A stretch of DNA of 64,000 bases, from NCBI GenBank assembly GCA_942159475.1, contig OW804095.1, positions 148,542,808 through 148,606,807 on the forward strand, written 5' to 3'. The notes under the pieces are model-generated. The model worked only from the letters and a program-made list of their open reading frames with translations, searched no databases and had not been told where the DNA came from. A program made the position numbers and the translations under genes. The number at the start of each line of letters is the position of its first letter. The stretch's first letter is position 1. This stretch comes from Sthenelais limicola. Lineage: Eukaryota > Annelida > Polychaeta > Phyllodocida > Sigalionidae. This document shows, in pieces, positions 41,945 to 55,000 of this stretch.

Positions 41945-42375
41945 GGCCAAAGCAAACAAACATGGCGTCAGAAGCATGGTTCCGAAGAGTTGGAGGTGGT
42001 GAAATCGTGATATTTCCACCGAAAGGAATATCGTCAGATGTTAATATGTTCATAAACTATTGTTTGGGATAATATTTGAAGTCGACATGACTGATTTACG
42101 CAGATTATATGGATATTATTGTGTCAGCGACCAGAAACAAATCGGAAACATGGCTGCAGCATGTGCGATCGGTGAAATCGTATAACAAGCCTAACTAATA
42201 AAAAGGTTGGTTAGATTTAATTCGACAAGCTTAGCTTAGACGTTCATATATTTATATTCAGCCGATGTTTAATCATTACACATTCTGTCGAACTAACATC
42301 AACAGGCTTTCTGAGCGCTTTGAATGATTTTACACAATAATCCTGGCATATGAGGTTGAAAACAAGGTTAGATTA
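41692..42375. repeat. 53-bp exact direct repeat, 631 bp apart
   Basis: 41,692-41,744 and 42,323-42,375 are identical (they start AATGATTTTACACAATAATC). Looser matches extend on one side of each: ATTTATATTCAGYCG...TTTAATCATTAC near 41,757 and 42,250. It looks like a local duplication that flanks the candidate promoter and short exon. Confidence 0.8.
41962..42072 (+). CDS. short ORF, possible first exon
   Basis: ATGGCG in a good initiation context (AACAAACATGG) opens 36 codons that start MASEAWFRRVGGGEIVIFPP and end at TAA. It sits directly after an NRF-1-like site. It is too short to judge by content; a donor inside it is not evident, so this is tentative. Confidence 0.3.
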   Translation: MASEAWFRRVGGGEIVIFPPKGISSDVNMFINYCLG

Positions 42376-42715
42376 TAGATATTTGTATATTTGACTCAGA
42401 AAATGTCCTTTTATTTTTTCACCATAGGCATAGGCTATAATGACGAACATGACAGAAATGACTCATTACATTTTTCAAAATTAATTATTTCTGTAATATA
42501 ACCTTGATATTATTGTTAAAGAACTAGTCAGTACGATGCAACAGTATCTTAAGATTGTTTGTCTTAAATATCAAGAGTCAAAAATGTTATTCTCTATGAG
42601 AAATTTCGTTCATAAGTTTGGTAGAATTTGATTATTTTTGTTAAAAATATATCCTGATCAGCTGTTCTGGTAGAAACAATATAAATAGAAGTAGGTCATC
42701 AAAATTATTCACAGA

Positions 42716-42746
<31 letters not shown>

Positions 42747-43324
42747 TTTAAAATGGCTTCCATACGATATTGGATCTTATGTGCTGTTTATGAGAATATT
42801 ATAGTATTTATTTTAATGTTGTCACATTTATATAGCTCAAAGAGGGAAAATAAGTTTTGAAAAGCTGTTTGGTCAGCAAGGAAATATTATTATTCAGGAA
42901 CTACTTCAAGCATTATCATGAAATTATTATTTTAGTATTTTCCATTGATTTCATGATTCTAGACCTAGTCCAAGTGTTGTAATAATATCTTGAGAATATA
43001 CAGAACTGCCATTTTTCATTTTTAACTTGTTTCTGATCAGAGATTTTCTGCAAAAAATATTCCAAATTATTATAATTGTTACTTGTTCCTGACATGTAAT
43101 TTTAAATGGCCATATCCCTACCTATATTTGGGGAGCCAACATCCATCTTTCGTCAGAAGATCATTACTTGTTTTCTGTGATGAACATTATACAAGATGTA
43201 AGTATAAGTAGTTATAAACGAAATTTTAAGCAGCTGTTCCATGCATATACATGGCTTCATCATTTTTAGGCTATGAAATCTAGGTTGGTAGAGTTAAATA
43301 TACAGAATCAATTGGTGTGCGTCC
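42376..43324. other. non-coding stretch
   Basis: AT-rich. It holds a (TG)n run followed by a G-run at 42,717-42,743. No gene seen. Confidence 0.5.
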
Positions 43325-43630
43325 AAAAAGTCATAACCATAGGTCATTCTCCATACAGGTCATACAGCAATACATATGTTGTTCTTGCTGCCAAGAAGAC
43401 ATTCTCCATACATAAAACTAATTTAGATATAGCGAGAAATGTTACATGCTAGGGTAAGCCCATGCGGTTAGATACCAAAAAGTCATGCCCCGTACATAAA
43501 TCGTGGCTGCTACCAAGTACCAAGGAGTCATCCTCTGTACATGTTCAATACAGGTCGAACGAGAGGTGTTTCTGCCAAAATCGCAGTACATTTACCTTTT
43601 TGCTACCAAAGAGTCATCCTTCATACATAG
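43325..43630. repeat. degenerate repeat, CCAAAAAGTCAT..CCATACAT type
   Basis: Five diverged copies: about 43,325 (with a doubled TCATTCTCCATACA), 43,394, 43,478, 43,519 and 43,606. Spacing is 40-90 bp. It looks like an old minisatellite. Confidence 0.55.
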
Positions 43631-43897
43631 AGCTAATATGTTTTTGTTAATCAAATATTCCTAGTCGAAATATTGTTCTATTTCTTGATTAGACTGGGCA
43701 TTTCAGGTGATAAATATAAATATGATGTTCATTAAAAATAAAGTCTAACAAGAACTCCATCAAAATGCGTTAAACCGATTCTTTATTAAGATGAAAGGCG
43801 CAGCAAAATATAATAATTACAAACTATATAGTCTCCTAATTAACGTAGGTGACATATTTCCAATAATAAGATATTCAATTTCATATAACAAATTCAA

Positions 43898-45910
43898 CTA
43901 GTCAAGGTGCTTGGGCCTCTTTGCTGCCCTTTTTGGTCGCTTATTGACGGGCCCCTGCTGCTGCTGGGTCTCTTGACTCGCTTCGTCCTCGTCCTTGTCC
44001 TGCCAGGGCTCCTCCACATGCTCCTGTGCGTCCTGCTGGGCTGGCGTGATGGCCTCTTTGCGATCTAGAAAAAATTGAGGTTATGCATACCGTTATGAAA
44101 ATCTCAGTACTGAAAATTGTTTTCCAGTATTTCAACGTGCATTTGACGGCAGTTATTTTACCGGATATTGACAACCCAAATATTTAGTCTGCATGCAATA
44201 AGTTAATTAATCTCTCATACTAGTCTCCCTTATAATTATCAGTCCTACATTAGTTTTTTCCTAAGACATTGAAATAATAATATTTGAAATATATTATGCT
44301 TGATACGTTCTGTTATCATTACTTTACTTTATTATATCACACACCTTCCAAAGTTTTGCGGATTGCCGCCAAGTCTGCTGCCATTGACTTGGCGACACTT
44401 AGTAGTTCCTCCATGAGGTGGTGACTGGCCGCGATGTTTGCCGAATCTTGGATCATAAGCCGATTGCCACCCTTCAAGGCGTCCAGTATTTCTGTGACCT
44501 TTGCCTCCACCGCATCGCCAATGTTCTTGCCTGTGTGTGAGGAGAATATTAAACATTTTGCATTCCATTTCCAGTCCCTTCGTCATATAAACACAGACGC
44601 GAGATAGCATTGAGTATGATAATACAGTTTTTAATTTTAAATTATAGATATAGATTTTTAAAATTTAATGTGTGGATTATTACATTGGGAATGATACTTA
44701 CCACCATTAGGCGTGGTATGTTGTGTGGTGCTGTGTGCTTGTGGTTGAGTGGAAGTGGAGGCTTTTGGGTGAGTAGTAGGGCAGAGGGCAGGGATATTAG
44801 GGAAATTAGGGCAAGTTAGGGATGAAGGAGGGCGTCTAGGGCTTGATGGGGTGGATGATCTAATGGTTGAACATTTGGCGGAAGGGATGACGGGGGAAGA
44901 TGTGGATGAATGGCAGTCGTCGTCGTCGTCATGTTCATGGGCCTGCTGGGTCATTGTTGAGTTGATGTTGATGGATTGATTCATGGACTTATTGGCGCTG
45001 TCACCGGTCGCAGCAGCAGTACCACCTGTTGCCCCGTTCCTTTCACCAGCCGCCCTCGATGCAAGGACCTTGCTTCGCAACATAAACCTAACATTTTTTA
45101 TATATTCTAGAAAATATTATTTTATACGAATTTTTCAACATAAAAAGTGTAGCACAATTATACCAATTGCCAAGTGGAACGTATTGTTCTAATATCATTG
45201 GACATGAATAACCTTATGTATAAATCCAGTGTCGGTTTTGGGAGATGTATAATGTTTAATATTTATATTTATTTAATATTTATTTGACTTACGAGCAATT
45301 TCGGCCCAAGTGGCCTCCTGCGACCGACCGACGCACTCCAAGGCTGTCTGGAACTGCAGAACAGCAAACATCAGGACACGTAACTCATCTACCTGCCATT
45401 TCGGCTCCCGTTTCACCTTGGTTGACATCTAAGAAATAAAATAGATCAACATACATCAAATAATTTAATATTTAAAGAAATTATCTTGTAGAAATCTTGT
45501 AGAAATCATCAATTCAAGGCCAAATTGGCATAGTATGTAATGTACGCGCTTACCCTAATGCTAAACAGCCCTCGAAAAAGTGTTCCACATCACTGTTCAC
45601 CCAAGAGCAAACTATTCGCATACTCGCTATAATAGCCATAATCATAAATAGATTACTAATATTATATAATAATTATATAGAAGATAATAGCCTATCATTC
45701 AGCTTTCTCCTTTTTCTAATCAGACGTTTTCAAAAGGATTCACATGCGCATACAACAAACTGCATGGTTCCGTTGTATCTCCATTTTTTTGGCACTCGCG
45801 CATTCATTTACCCACACTTATTTTCATTAATATTATTTAATAATATTCTGCAATGGTTCTTGTCACTGTATACAATATAAATTAATACTTACTTCAGTTT
45901 GGGAAGACAT
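43898..45910 (-). CDS. gene B: Myb/SANT-like protein, five exons, apparently intact
   Basis: Exons: 45,893-45,910, 45,293-45,428, 44,702-45,106, 44,345-44,530 and 43,898-44,064. Four of the introns begin GTAAGT or GTGTGT and all end in AG after a pyrimidine stretch, and the phases (0, 1, 1, 1) agree, giving 303 residues ending with TAG. Residues ~10-65 (KREPKWQVDELRVLMFAVLQ, EATWAEIAQYIKNV) fit a SANT/MADF-like helix-turn-helix. A Ser/Thr/Pro-rich middle with an Asp run follows, then a helical segment (NIGDAVEAKVTEILDALKGG) and a basic tail NKRPKRAAKRPKHLD, a likely nuclear signal. A second ATG opens exon 2. Such proteins occur both as host regulators and as partners of Harbinger transposases; no transposase is seen nearby. 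Confidence 0.75.
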
Positions 45911-46057
45911 GATTCTTTCCTTTAGTTCTTTCTTTGGCTTTCGTTCTTCCTTTCGGTCTTACAGTCTCTGCAGCAGAAACGTGAAGGTGGCAACGTCCGG
46001 AACGTCGCAACCATCGCAACATAGGTAACTAAGGCGGGAAATGATGTTTAACACGAT

Positions 46058-46075
46058 TGCCGCTAGGTGGCAGTG
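46058..46075 (+). promoter_or_regulatory. CTCF-like motif
   Basis: TGCCGCTAGGTGGCAGTG matches the CTCF core consensus closely. It lies about 150 bp upstream of the gene B start codon. A similar CCACCAGGTGGCGCCAC is at 34,290. Confidence 0.5.
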
Positions 46076-46220
46076 TCAGTCGCTCCCTGACATCTAGCGG
46101 GAAATCATTTAAACTCATAGCGGATCACAGCGATGCATAACGATCTATAATGATAAGCCCAACGAGCGATAGCGACGCTTAACCAACGATAATTTAGCGG
46201 AACGAATTATGCAACGGATT

Positions 46221-46285
46221 AACGATATATCGCTAATCGCTGCGCTAATTAAATATCGCTAAATAACGATTAGCGATATATCGTT
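46221..46285. repeat. 19-bp perfect inverted repeat in an AACGAT/ATCGCT-rich tract
   Basis: AACGATATATCGCTAATCG at 46,221-46,239 is the exact complement of 46,267-46,285, with a 27-bp spacer. The surrounding 46,130-46,300 is filled with AACGA, GCGAT and CGTTA words. On the minus strand it follows GGGTCGTCTCATAAC, where the gag-like ORF to the right ends abruptly, so it may be one end of a DNA transposon. Confidence 0.75.
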
Positions 46286-46286
46286 A

Positions 46287-47470
46287 CTAGTTATGAGACG
46301 ACCCCCTGGTCCAAGTATGAGCGATGGGCCAGGTTTTTAGAGCACTATCCTCGGCGAATGTTGAGAGATGGTACAGCATGTACCATAATGTAGACCCATG
46401 CCTACACCTCTCCATAGACATTTTCGCAAAACCACAAGTGTACTCTGCAAGTGTTAGGACCCTTTTTTCTTTTTTAATACGACTCGCCATGTCCGGGGGA
46501 AGAGATGTCTCCGGTGCATCAAAAAGCTTTACTCTACCTCTTTTTGTGTTTGAAGCATATTGAGAATCCAAGGCACGCCTCACCATCCTAGAGGACCTGT
46601 ATTTACCAGTGAGTCGTCTCGGTGATGGGAGAGAGTCGGACTCGGACTCCGAGGACGAGTCAGCCGGCTGGCGTGACTTGTAACTGTTGACGGGGTGACG
46701 GCGGTGGAGCGGGCTTGGCCCCTCGCTGTCACAGTGGCATTTCTTGCTGCGCCTCCCGCTGTGGTGCCTGTGACGGCGGTCACTGTGATGCCTCTGCCTA
46801 TTGCGTTGTCGCTTGGGGGATGTCTCAAAGTCTGTATATTCAGATTCACTTTCACTATATGATTCTTCGTCGAACTGTTCATATGTTTTCTTCTTAGCTT
46901 GTCTCGATTTGGTTTGCATTGCTTCGGCTGTGACAAGCGGAGTTTGGTGTCTCACCTCCCTGCTGTGTAGAGCCTGTCCTGACTTAGCCTCCGCTTTGCT
47001 CACCGCGTCTTGACACATTTTGCTTAACATGTTGGACATGATTTCCATATGGCTCAGTTCCGGCGTAGTTTTATCCTTCTTCTTTCTTTTCGTTTTCTTT
47101 GGTGATAATATGGACTTTCTCCTCGCCGGGGCCTGTGGCCTCTTTGATCTACGAATTACTGGTTCGTCTTCTACTCTCGTTTCTTCTTCTTCGTCAATAG
47201 ATTGTTCTTTGTGTCGTCTTCGTCTCCGTCGAGTGGAGTTGCGGTTTCAGATTCTGATCCGACATCTTCTATAGTCACTTGTTCAGAATTCTCTTTCTCT
47301 TCCTCGTCTTTGTTTTGACCTCTTCTCGGCCCTCTTGTTTTGCCTGTCCTTTTGGTAGTGTATAATTGCTGTGTATAAGTTTGTAAATCGTAAATCGTAA
47401 ATCCTGAAATCAAGCATGCGGTCAGCGTGACAGCAGTACATTGACTGGCGAATACAGGTAGAGGCGCCAC
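46287..47470 (-). pseudogene. charged ORF, possibly gag-like, broken at both ends
   Basis: The minus strand from 47,470 reads a Lys/Glu-rich start, a frame change near 47,200, RRSKRPQAPARRKSILSPKK, then an ATG at 47,048 and 253 codons with Ser/Arg/His-rich tracts (RRHRHHSGRRSKKCHCDSEG), acidic-Ser runs, and a more folded C-terminus (SLPPDMASRIKKEKRVLTLA, YTCGFAKM). The reading ends in sequence that belongs to the next element (SSHN then TAG). A disordered basic N-terminus with a short folded end recalls gag proteins of tyrosine-recombinase or LTR elements, but no diagnostic motif is present. Confidence 0.35.
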
Positions 47471-48759
47471 CTATTAATGCCTTGTAATGCCCAGCATTAC
47501 CACCACAAGTGCATTATTATCAAAGTGATATTAGCAAAGATTGATTCATGCTTGAAAATAAGTAGATTGTGAACTTTCCAGACTTTCCATACTTTCTGAA
47601 ATAGGTAAATAAATGTGCTTCGTAAGAATGATCAAATTGGGAATTAATTAGTCAAATGAAAATTTCATAACAGGCTTACCTTGGTCTTACACGTCGATTG
47701 ATAATAGCTTAACTTTTCCTGGCACTTATGTGTTGTGAATCTTGCCTATGTTCTTTCCAGTGAGATGATTTGCCAGTGTTGCACTTTCTGTGTATCGACT
47801 CTGGATCTCTTCCAGGCTTAAATACTATTGATATTTAAGAATAATATATTCGTGATCATATAGGTTACTTCTCTGAATAAATATTAATCATATCTCTAGC
47901 AAGAGTAGTGGAGGAAAGAACTATGTCCATGTCAAAGGCCTAGGGTGGATAATATTCTTTAATGTTCTTTGAGAGCTTCTCCAGAAAGAATAACATATGA
48001 GTCTATCCACCAATCTTTCGTCATAAGACCTCAAAGCAAGCGAAATTTAGAAGTGCTTATATCATCTTGTAATCGTCATGCAATATAACCAATGGCTTGG
48101 GAGATATGTATGCGAAATTTGGGAAACTAATTATGAAAATCTGTAATTCTATGAGATTTTGTATCTATAGGTAGCTCTGTTACTATGTAAGCGACCGTGG
48201 GCATACATTATTAATTCCTTGAACATCATTAAAATAAATAATTTACAAGCTTTCTATACTTATTTAAATAGAAATATTAGGATACACACTACTCTTCATA
48301 ATGCACTTTTCTTTTTAAAGAAAAGCAATATTTTTTTCAAGTAAGAGGCATTTGCATCTAAAGGTATTTTGCTTCAATTTTGCAGTATAATAACATGTTC
48401 ATTTCTAAATAAGATCTTTAATAATATGCTTTGCATATTCTGTGTGCTTCATTTAACAGGACAAATAATGTTTGATGCAAATAAAAAAAAAAGTTGATAA
48501 TATTCGAAATATTTTTAAGTTAGGGATGAATAAAGTGTGTAGCACGGTCGCTTACATTTCAACCATTTATGTTTCCTATTCTAAGGTATTTCTACTGCAT
48601 GAAACAATGCTGAGCTGCAGGCTGATTGTGCAGTATCTCTAAACATGTCAAATCTTCTTCAAATCATAAAATATGGATTTTGGGTATTCAGGAAAAGTTA
48701 ATTCCAACAGAATCGCACCAAAAGAATAATTTTCAAAAGAATTATATTATATTATATAT
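47471..48759. other. non-coding stretch
   Basis: AT-rich, no gene or clear repeat. It ends in an ATT/TATA-rich stretch at the left edge of the large inverted-terminus unit. Confidence 0.5.
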
Positions 48760-48945
48760 AGTCCGGCACTTGATATGCAAAAAGGGCCTTATTTAAGGAG
48801 TTTGTGACCAAGTCTTGTAAACCGTTTTCTTTTAATCTTACTAGGACCATTTTTTTCTGAAATTTCCATTTCTGACCACCATTTTTTGCTAAAAGTGGGT
48901 TTATTGTTCCAAAATCACGTTTCCATGACAACTACTCTAATTTGT
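48760..48945 (+). repeat. left inverted terminus
   Basis: Shares its order of blocks with the complement of 58,900-59,085, roughly two thirds identical by eye outside the perfect first 14 bp. Confidence 0.75.
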
Positions 48946-49910
48946 TAAGGGGTCAGTGGTTAAAACATAATTTAATGATATCTAAGAAACAAAGATGAAG
49001 ATTCTTTTATATTTTGGCAGAGGGACTGCACTAACACATGTGCATAGAAATATAATGATTGGAATGATTTGAAACATTCCATCTTGGTATCCATGGCAAC
49101 AGATCAACAAAGATATGTTGATTCTCATACATTTTTCTACTTATGTTCATATAAGTATGATTTAAATTCGTTTTAAATATATAGACCATTACTATTATGT
49201 CCCACAATGTAATATACATATCTATAGTTCACATGCACCACCATATTAGACGTTCCATTGATGAAGAATGTTCTATGATCCTCTTGATCATTGGGGGCTC
49301 AGATACCTATAATTTTCCTCATTGCGCCCATCATGATAGAAGTGTTATTTCAATAGTCTACTGGTATATAATTGAAGCTGTAAAAAAATAAATGAAGGTA
49401 CAAGAATAATGTTTAGGAATATTTCAATATTTAATCTTATTATGTTAAATAGATTTTGGAATGTTTTTATTCATGTTGCATTGTGGTTTCCATGGTTACC
49501 CAAATCAGTTGACAGTAATAATTGTGTCCCTCATTTCTGTGTCAAAAACCCAATAGATACATTTAGATGGGTAGGCCTATTCACAATGAACAATTGCTTT
49601 GAATCTTGCATTATGCACTAGATAGGCTTTATGGGCATAATTAATAGAAGTCCCCAGTATCTATGACAACAGGATTAGAAGTTTCACACATTTCATTTAG
49701 ACCCTTATCTTACATTCAACAAGTAACATAGGAATGCTAGATTAGTCTTCAAAATTCAAGAGAGTACATAGACCTAAAAATTCATTCTAGTTTTCAGTCT
49801 GAAGTAAGTAACCTGAAGCTATAAGAGTTATGATTGATGAATACATCCCTAAATAATAATTCATAGGATTTATGTAGCTTTATATTTATAATATGGTTTC
49901 CATGGCAACC
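48919..49910 (+). repeat. left subterminal repeats, X-box-like motif
   Basis: GTTTCCATGACAAC (48,919), GTATCCATGGCAAC (49,087), GTTTCCATGGTTAC (49,496), GTATCTATGACAAC (49,657) and GTTTCCATGGCAAC (49,897). Several intervals are close to 165 bp, so diverged tandem units are likely. The motif resembles the RFX X-box (GTTGCC..GGCAAC). Confidence 0.65.
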
Positions 49911-52007
49911 TGATTCGTTCAAAGTATCACATTTTTCCTTCATTACCGAATGTATAAGAATTACAATTCTTTATCATACAAAATTCATGGGTGTGACCGC
50001 TTACAAAATAGGTCTTGCAGATACCCCAAACCAATTTATAATGTTAGAACATTGTCATCATTGTTCATTAGTGGTAGGTGGTTTAAAACTAATAAGCTTT
50101 TTCCTTTTGCATAGAGTCTTGAGTTGTTGAATGATTTTTTCTTCCGGAGATTTTGTTTTGTTGTCATAATGTCACTGCAAGTTCTGGTGGTTAACTTTTT
50201 GATTGCTTGCTCATCTATTTTGTTTGATTAATATATTATACACTTTGAAACATTTCTTACAACTTGGTAACTTATTTCTACCATTAATGATTAGTTGGAT
50301 TTAATGATAATATTGATATTAATCAATATTAATAATAATAATACCATAGCAACCTTACATTCTTGGTATATGCAGAAACTCCTTTTCGTGTGCAGCAGAA
50401 CAGTTTATGACTTCTGTTCATTACTAGGCACCCAATATGCCACCAACAAGTAGACAGTAAATAAATGGTGAATACAATATCCTCATGACTGGGGAATATG
50501 TCTACAATACCGCAACTGCTGTTACTGTTAACATATTGTCTTAATATCGCCTACAGTAACGGACGGATGCGGGAAATCTTACTAGCCAGTATAGCTAAAG
50601 CTCCAAAACAGTATTACTACTATATGATAGGTTATTGAAGACACCAACAACAGTCGGATAGGGTGCTTGCACACCAGCCCATGTAAATATATGTACACTT
50701 TTGTATGCCTTGTGTTATTATTAATGTCTTCTTACGCATAGTCCACTAGTCAACTGTCTTTACTTAGAACTTCATTGTTTCAAAACAACCGATGGGATAT
50801 TCGGAAGAGCTGTGATTAGCACAGAAAATATTCCACTTCCATTCTTCTTCTGACTTAATATGTATGTAATTGTGAAATGGAAATAAAATCTTATAATGAT
50901 AATAATAATGTCTTAGTTTTAACCTGTTATTATGATGTCTTGCTTTACTCATCTTGTAATTTAACCCTCTGTAAACTACACAATGCATATATATATATTT
51001 TAGTAGTTATAAACGATTTTGAAATCTAACAATATTTTGTAAACGTTTTATGTCTCTACATTCCCTTATGTACAATTGATACCTCACAAGATAGCCTACA
51101 TATGGCTAATGGTACCTTGTTAATATTATGTTATTTTCATGGACCCACAAGCCATCAACTGTATATTATGTTTAAATTCTTAACAATTATGATAATCATG
51201 TACAGACCATATCTACCTTTGTATCCTCTATAAATAATGTTTAATATAAAGGCTTTGGCAGTATTATTCTTTAAGTTCCATGAAACCAATATTTGAACCC
51301 CTCAAATTTCTCGATGTCTTGTTCTTCAATTTCTTTTGTACATTTGTTATCATTGACTATTTCCTTATTCCAATTATTCCCAACAGTGGGTCTAAACTAT
51401 ATTCTCCTTTTGACACTGAACACTAAAAGGTATTTCTCATACTAGGTAATAGCGTTTCATTTAACTTGTGCAGGTCAGCCTAGTATCTGTGAGGGAATTA
51501 TAGTCTTCTAAAGAACCTCTATATAATATTTCACGTAGTCTTTACAATATGACAATTTCAGAAAATAATTCAGCACTCTAGTACTATAACACTATGTATG
51601 ATTGATGCACCCTCAGGGTTTGCAAGTCTAAGTCCCTCTTCATAGGGCATTGGTGACTTTTGTTTATGCACTGAGTGAATATGGATGTTGCAGAAATGGT
51701 CTTTTTTCTCTTTTCTTTTCTTCACCTTCTTTCTTTCTTCCTCATACAGCCAATGAAAATGTTATTATCATTATTATCTAATAAGGCACATGATATATGT
51801 TTAACCTTACGTCCTTTACATTTACCCAGCTTCGGACAAGCATTCTGTAAACACTATACCTAGGCTGGGTGAGTAAGTGGGGAAAAACCTGTTTGTTGTA
51901 GCTGTTTTCTGAATTGGTGTTTCGACTTGCCAAGAAAAGGAAAGATGGGATATGCTTATTATACGGCAAATACTCAAAGTTGAACTGACTGAGAAAGTTG
52001 AACTGAC
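49911..52007. other. non-coding interior of the 10.3-kb unit
   Basis: AT-rich, no gene supported. It contains the dispersed repeat at 50,795-50,911. Confidence 0.5.
50795..50911 (+). repeat. dispersed repeat, second copy
   Basis: Matches 38,496-38,630 (GGAAGAGCTGTGATTAGCAC...GTGAAATGGAAATAAAATC) and ends in (AATAAT)n. Confidence 0.6.
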
Positions 52008-55000
52008 TCAAACATCTACAGGAGAAGGAGGACATGTCATCCAAACAATCTCAATTCTACCTTGGGTGATCCTCCAACCTGATTCCTCTTTTCTGGGTGG
52101 TACAAACTTATGATTGAGTGCACCTTTCCACAATCTACTTTGAATGTTTGACCTCATTATGTGGAGTTTGAGGCTATCATGTGTAGGTGGTAGTCTGGCC
52201 AATGATGCATTTGGGTTTTTCATCCACATCTTGTATCTAGCCTTCTCTGGGCTTTCTTCATCTTTGCAGTACAAACTCACAATGAGTTTCTCTATATTGT
52301 TCATTAAAGTATCATCAATGAGATCATCATTGCCAAGCTTTGTCATGGCTTCCAACCACTGCCTTGAAGCTTTCATGGTCTTGTAGGCTATCACTTTACC
52401 TTTTCCAAAGAAACTGCTATTAGAATCACAGCCAGTAAGAGCATGGAAACCAGGTAAAGCATCAGACACATCGTTCCCAAGGGCTGCTCTCAACTTCTTG
52501 ATGTTGATATACCGAGAGGATTTATAATTTCCTCTGTTTAGAAAAAGTTGACCTTCTATGTTTTTTGCATGATAAACTGACAGAATAAGGACATCTGTGT
52601 CATCTGATCTTATGACAACACCCATTCTGTTCAATGCTGCATGTTTTGCATGAAGCAACAGTTTACAGTCTGCCTCTTCAAAATCATTCTGTAGCTCTGG
52701 AACTTCTGAAACTTGTACTCTCCCCTGATGTTCTGATATTTTTACACATCAGCTTTTGTGTCCAACATAGATGGTCATTCCTTGGAGTTTCTTCTCATAT
52801 AATGAGGAGCACCACTCATTGATGAGGAATTCAGCAAGGTCATCCTTATTTCTTCCATCTGCAAGAAACTTTTCCCACTGTTCTGGAAGAACCTGAGAAG
52901 AATTCCTGATTTTGTATCTCATGCTGCCTCTGCTTTTCATTCTCCTTTGTGACTCAAACTGTTTGATTGATCCCTCTGAGTTGAAATAATCATCTAGGAC
53001 AAAGTCAGTCCTCCCACATCCTCTGGCTCTATTAGTGATATAGCTAAATATTGCTAATGCCATGGCCCCAAAAGTTCCATTCACTTTCCCGATTTTGTTG
53101 ATGACCATCATCCCATCAAAAACCCAAGTGTATTGATTTCCAGAGTCACATTTGTCCTCTAATTCACCTTCCAATAATAATCCAAATTTACTCTTGTTTG
53201 TCTGCATTGGACTTCCATCAATCCTTGCCAGGGATCTTGGTACCTTGTCTAACTCATACCCAAACATGTCTGCTACTTTCATGTTGTTGGAATGTGTGGC
53301 TGCAAGGGTTTTATTCAATATGTCATCTTGCTTTTGCTCTTTGATTTCTTTTCCAGTACACTTTTCTCCATTGGTAGCAAATGTAGTAAGCTTCATGCGT
53401 TTCATTGGCGCATCAAATTCAACATTCTTTGAGATAAGCCTGGTATCGATAAACTCGATGTGTTTAGCCTTGCCAAGAGAATAAGCTTCAAGCAAATCTG
53501 TATTCACTTTTTCTGAAGCGATTCGCCTACTACATAAGTGGGTGATTTCTTGCTCACCAGAAAATGGATTTCCCCAATTGTCTACAATTTCAACTCCACT
53601 TTGGATGAGCTTTTCATCCAGTTCTATCCTACTTTTTCTGCAGTCTTTGTGTGAATCCTCATCTGTCATAGAAAGGCTTTGAAATATGTCTGTGCATATT
53701 GCACTCCTTTGTGCTGCTGTATGTATCTATTTTCCTACACTTTGCGACCTTGTGCTCTATCCAATTATGCCCCCTTTCGTCTTTGAATCTCTGTTTATTG
53801 TTTCTTCAATTGTTTTATCATGATCAGTCCTTGTGTTTTCTCTGTCAACACTCAGTCCATCTTGACTGATATGAACATGTACTGCTGGATGCTTTATGGC
53901 CAGGTCCTCCATATCACATCTGTAGACTGTTCCATACTTGGCATAGTTGTGATGATCGTAGGCAAAGAAGTAGGGTAGCATTTCTGATATTGCTGATAGG
54001 TGCCTTCCCTAGTGGCCCTTTCTAGTCGCAGCAATATGCAGACAGCATCAATGAATGACAGCCAGAATTTCGCATTTTGTGACCTTGTTTCACAAAAACC
54101 TTTATACTGGTCTGCAAGTTCTGCCAACATGTGCAATTCCTGAAAGGAGTTGATACTGTTGTTACCACAGTCCAACTCTTTTGCCTGATTTGAAACATGC
54201 TTAACCAACTCATCTTCAGAGAGGGCCTCAACAAATGTGCTCCAATGAACACGAAACATGATTTCCAAAGCTAGGTTTAAGATCTCAGTGCCCGGTTATA
54301 ATGCTTCCCTGCAAGTACTGTTGCTACTGTGCCCTCAGCAAGAATTTGGGTTTCCACTAACAGGTCTTGCAAACCAGCAGCACCAAACCTTTTTCCAATA
54401 ATAGATATGAAATTGACTTTCATATGAAATGTGCCAAGACGAAGGATTATGTTTCCAAAGATATCTGTATGTCGCCAGATCAAGTTTAGTGCCCTCCAGT
54501 ATATTCCCTGATCAAATGTTACTGTTATTTTTTCTGAGTTGCTACCTCAGATGCAGTCTTGAGAATTGTGAACACAGTTTTGTAGGATGTTGGACTTTCA
54601 CTAATTACTCGTAAGTATCCAATTTCACTTCGGGTTGAGAGCTCATATGACATGTGGTGAAACCCAGACCAGGATGGAACGCTCTGATTATCTGAATGCA
54701 ATCGTGCAAGGAGCCAGCCAAGGTCTTTAATATCTGCTTCTTTATCCACATTTTTCTTGGCATTTGCATACACACAGATATTCTGTTCATATAAATAGGG
54801 ACGATGCTTTGGTCTTTGGTCAAGTTTATAGTCATCAACATCGATTGCAAGGTTTGAAGCTCTTTCTGATAATTTTCCTGAGGACAGTCTTGCATTACTT
54901 TTTACAGGAGGAGGTGCACATCCCTGAACTTGCTTTTGGATCATGATGCCTGTTGTACAGTGTGTTGTTCCCTTTGCACTCAATGTTTCTTCCTGAATAT

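Noticed and set aside
41750..42053. minus-strand ORFs of 89 and 92 codons
   Set aside because: Cys/Arg-rich shadow of a CpG-rich stretch; no motif or splice support.
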